Source: an uncultured Clostridia bacterium (lineage in GTDB: Bacteria; Bacillota; Clostridia; UBA1381). Taken from it: 15,085 nucleotides of DNA. The notes beneath the pieces were generated by a model. The model searched no databases. It was not told where the DNA came from and was given only the letters and a program-made list of their open reading frames with translations. The translations under genes were made by a program, and so were the position numbers. Shown in pieces: positions 13,955 through 15,085 of the stretch; the first letter of the stretch is position 1, and each line of letters starts with the position of its first letter. The DNA is taken from assembly GCA_934454035.1 (NCBI GenBank), contig CAKSFY010000047.1:1-15085 (forward strand), given 5' to 3'.

Positions 13955-14818
13955 ATGTTAGTTTCAGCAACAGAAATGTTAAAAAAGGCAGTGGCAGGAA
14001 AATATGCCGTTGGTCAGTTCAACATCAATAATCTTGAATGGACGAAATCCATTCTTCAAACAGCTCAGGAAAATAATTCTCCCGTGATCCTCGGAGTTTC
14101 CGAAGGCGCAGGAAAATATATGACAGGATTTAAGACTGTTTCCGCAATGGTTAAAGCAATGATTGAGGAAATGAATATCACAGTTCCGGTTGCACTTCAT
14201 TTGGACCATGGAACATACGAGGGATGCTACAAATGTATCGAAGCAGGTTTTTCATCAATCATGTTCGACGGCTCGCATTATCCCATTGAAGAAAATATTG
14301 CAAAGACAAGCGAACTTGTTAAAGTTTGCCACGAAAAGGGAATTTCTCTTGAAGCAGAAGTAGGCTCAATCGGCGGCGAAGAAGACGGTGTAATCGGAGC
14401 AGGAGAAATTGCCGATCCTAACGAATGTAAAGCAATAGCAGACCTCGGTGTTGACTTCTTGGCAGCAGGTATCGGAAATATTCACGGAAAATATCCCGCA
14501 AACTGGAAAGGGCTTGATTTTGACGCACTTGCAAAAACAAAGGCTCTTATCGGCGATCTTCCGCTCGTGCTCCACGGCGGTACGGGAATTCCTGCAGACA
14601 TGATTAAAAAAGCAATTTCTCTCGGAGTTGCAAAAATCAATGTAAATACAGAATGCCAGCTCTATTTCCAGGAAGCAACACGTAAATATATAGAAGAAGG
14701 CAAAGACCTTGTAGGCAAAGGATTCGACCCGAGAAAACTTTTAGCCCCCGGTACTGAAGCTATTAAAACAATCGTAAAAGAAAAGATGGAGCTCTTCGGT
14801 TCTGTAAACAAGGCATAA
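13955..14818 (+). CDS. fba: Class II fructose-1,6-bisphosphate aldolase
   Basis: Zinc-dependent glycolytic enzyme that splits fructose 1,6-bisphosphate into glyceraldehyde 3-phosphate and dihydroxyacetone phosphate. The 287-residue length is typical for Gram-positive class II enzymes. Visible are LHLDHG (81-86) with catalytic D84 and zinc ligand H85, EAEVG (133-137), zinc ligands H177 in GNIHGKY and H207 in LHGGTGI, and the phosphate-binding NVNT (229-232). The related tagatose-bisphosphate aldolases share these motifs, but the genomic setting shows no galactitol genes, so glycolysis is favoured. AGGAGG is 9 nt before ATG 13955. No convincing promoter was found in the 76-nt gap upstream, so read-through from ogg is possible. 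A strong terminator follows. Confidence 0.95.
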   Translation: MLVSATEMLKKAVAGKYAVGQFNINNLEWTKSILQTAQENNSPVILGVSEGAGKYMTGFKTVSAMVKAMIEEMNITVPVALHLDHGTYEGCYKCIEAGFSSIMFDGSHYPIEENIAKTSELVKVCHEKGISLEAEVGSIGGEEDGVIGAGEIADPNECKAIADLGVDFLAAGIGNIHGKYPANWKGLDFDALAKTKALIGDLPLVLHGGTGIPADMIKKAISLGVAKINVNTECQLYFQEATRKYIEEGKDLVGKGFDPRKLLAPGTEAIKTIVKEKMELFGSVNKA

Positions 14819-14850
14819 TAATCAGCTGAAAGTTTTTATAATATTAAACT

Positions 14851-14895
14851 AAAAAGTGTGCTGCGTCAAAATGAATTATCGCAGCACACTTTTTT
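14851..14895. terminator. Bidirectional terminator between fba and the exporter gene
   Basis: AAAAAGTGTGCTGCG (14851-14865) is exactly complementary to 14880-14894. The arms end in A/T tracts, so each strand reads a GC stem followed by T residues. It lies between convergent genes and can serve both. Confidence 0.88.
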
Positions 14896-14899
14896 AAAA

Positions 14900-15085
14900 T
14901 CATGTACAATGTCTGAAATTTTTATCCGTACACAGTCTTGCCGCAACCAATCCCATAGGCAGAGCAATGACTATAAGAATTGCTTTCGTAAGCCAAAGAG
15001 CACCGTTGCTCACATCACTGAGTCCCATATGGTAAATTCCCCTGTACATATAAAGTCCGGGAACCATAATAACAATCGCAGGCAC
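14900..15085 (-). CDS. ThrE-type threonine/serine exporter subunit, partial (C-terminal end)
   Basis: The last 61 residues before a TGA stop; the gene continues past the right edge. The segment PAIVIMVPGLYMYRGIY, followed by a hydrophobic helix (LTKAILIVIALPMGLVAARL), resembles the C-terminal part of the short ThrE_2 (DUF3815) membrane proteins, which pair with a ThrP/ThrE_1 subunit to export threonine and serine. The VPG motif after a membrane strand is the family mark. With so little sequence the family call is probable, not certain. Confidence 0.72.
   Translation of the reverse strand: MPAIVIMVPGLYMYRGIYHMGLSDVSNGALWLTKAILIVIALPMGLVAARLCTDKNFRHCT

Overview
The window looks like chromosomal DNA from a low-GC Gram-positive anaerobe of the class Clostridia. 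It carries a ctsR-mcsA-mcsB-clpC heat-shock operon, an RbgA ribosome-assembly GTPase, a class II fructose-bisphosphate aldolase, a DUF3793 protein beside a flavodoxin, AGGAGG-type ribosome binding sites and near-consensus sigma-A promoters. TGA, TAA and TTG-start usage fits the standard bacterial code. Genus cannot be fixed from the sequence alone. Most of the window is housekeeping. No mobile element, CRISPR array, tRNA or rRNA was seen.

Layout, left to right. (1) 1-245, minus: start of a BlaI/MecI-type repressor, cut by the window edge, with a promoter that overlaps a putative operator. (2) 286-4691, minus: ctsR-mcsA-mcsB-clpC behind a TTGACA-17-TATAAT promoter and a CtsR box, ending in an intrinsic terminator. 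McsA lacks its first zinc finger, and McsB stops inside its usual C-terminal RDxxRA motif. (3) 4779-6084, minus: DUF3793 protein then a short flavodoxin, preceded by a promoter and two copies of GTTAGT-N4-ACTAAC. (4) 6131-8674: a cytoplasmic GH28-like beta-helix protein (minus) divergent from an AraC-family regulator (plus) that carries one in-frame TGA where a Gly is expected. (5) 8641-9308, minus: a solitary endolysin-like M15 peptidase. (6) 9349-12335, minus: M18 aminopeptidase, HD-domain phosphohydrolase and rbgA, tightly spaced as an operon with a terminator. (7) 12364-14895, plus: 8-oxoguanine DNA glycosylase with a possibly leaderless mRNA, a cysteine-rich unknown protein, and class II aldolase with a bidirectional terminator. 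(8) 14900-15085, minus: the C-terminal end of a ThrE-type threonine/serine exporter subunit.

How the parts work together. In the heat-shock operon, CtsR represses the unit, McsB with McsA phosphorylates arginines on CtsR and on damaged proteins, and ClpC unfolds the marked proteins for ClpP. The flavodoxin/DUF3793 pair looks like a unit under its own repressor, perhaps metal-responsive. The GH28-like/AraC pair looks like a small carbohydrate unit whose regulator may be broken. I did not find a clearly new multi-gene system. The best leads are the nonsense codon in the AraC gene, the paired palindromes, the trimmed McsA/McsB pair, the leaderless glycosylase gene and the isolated endolysin-like peptidase.
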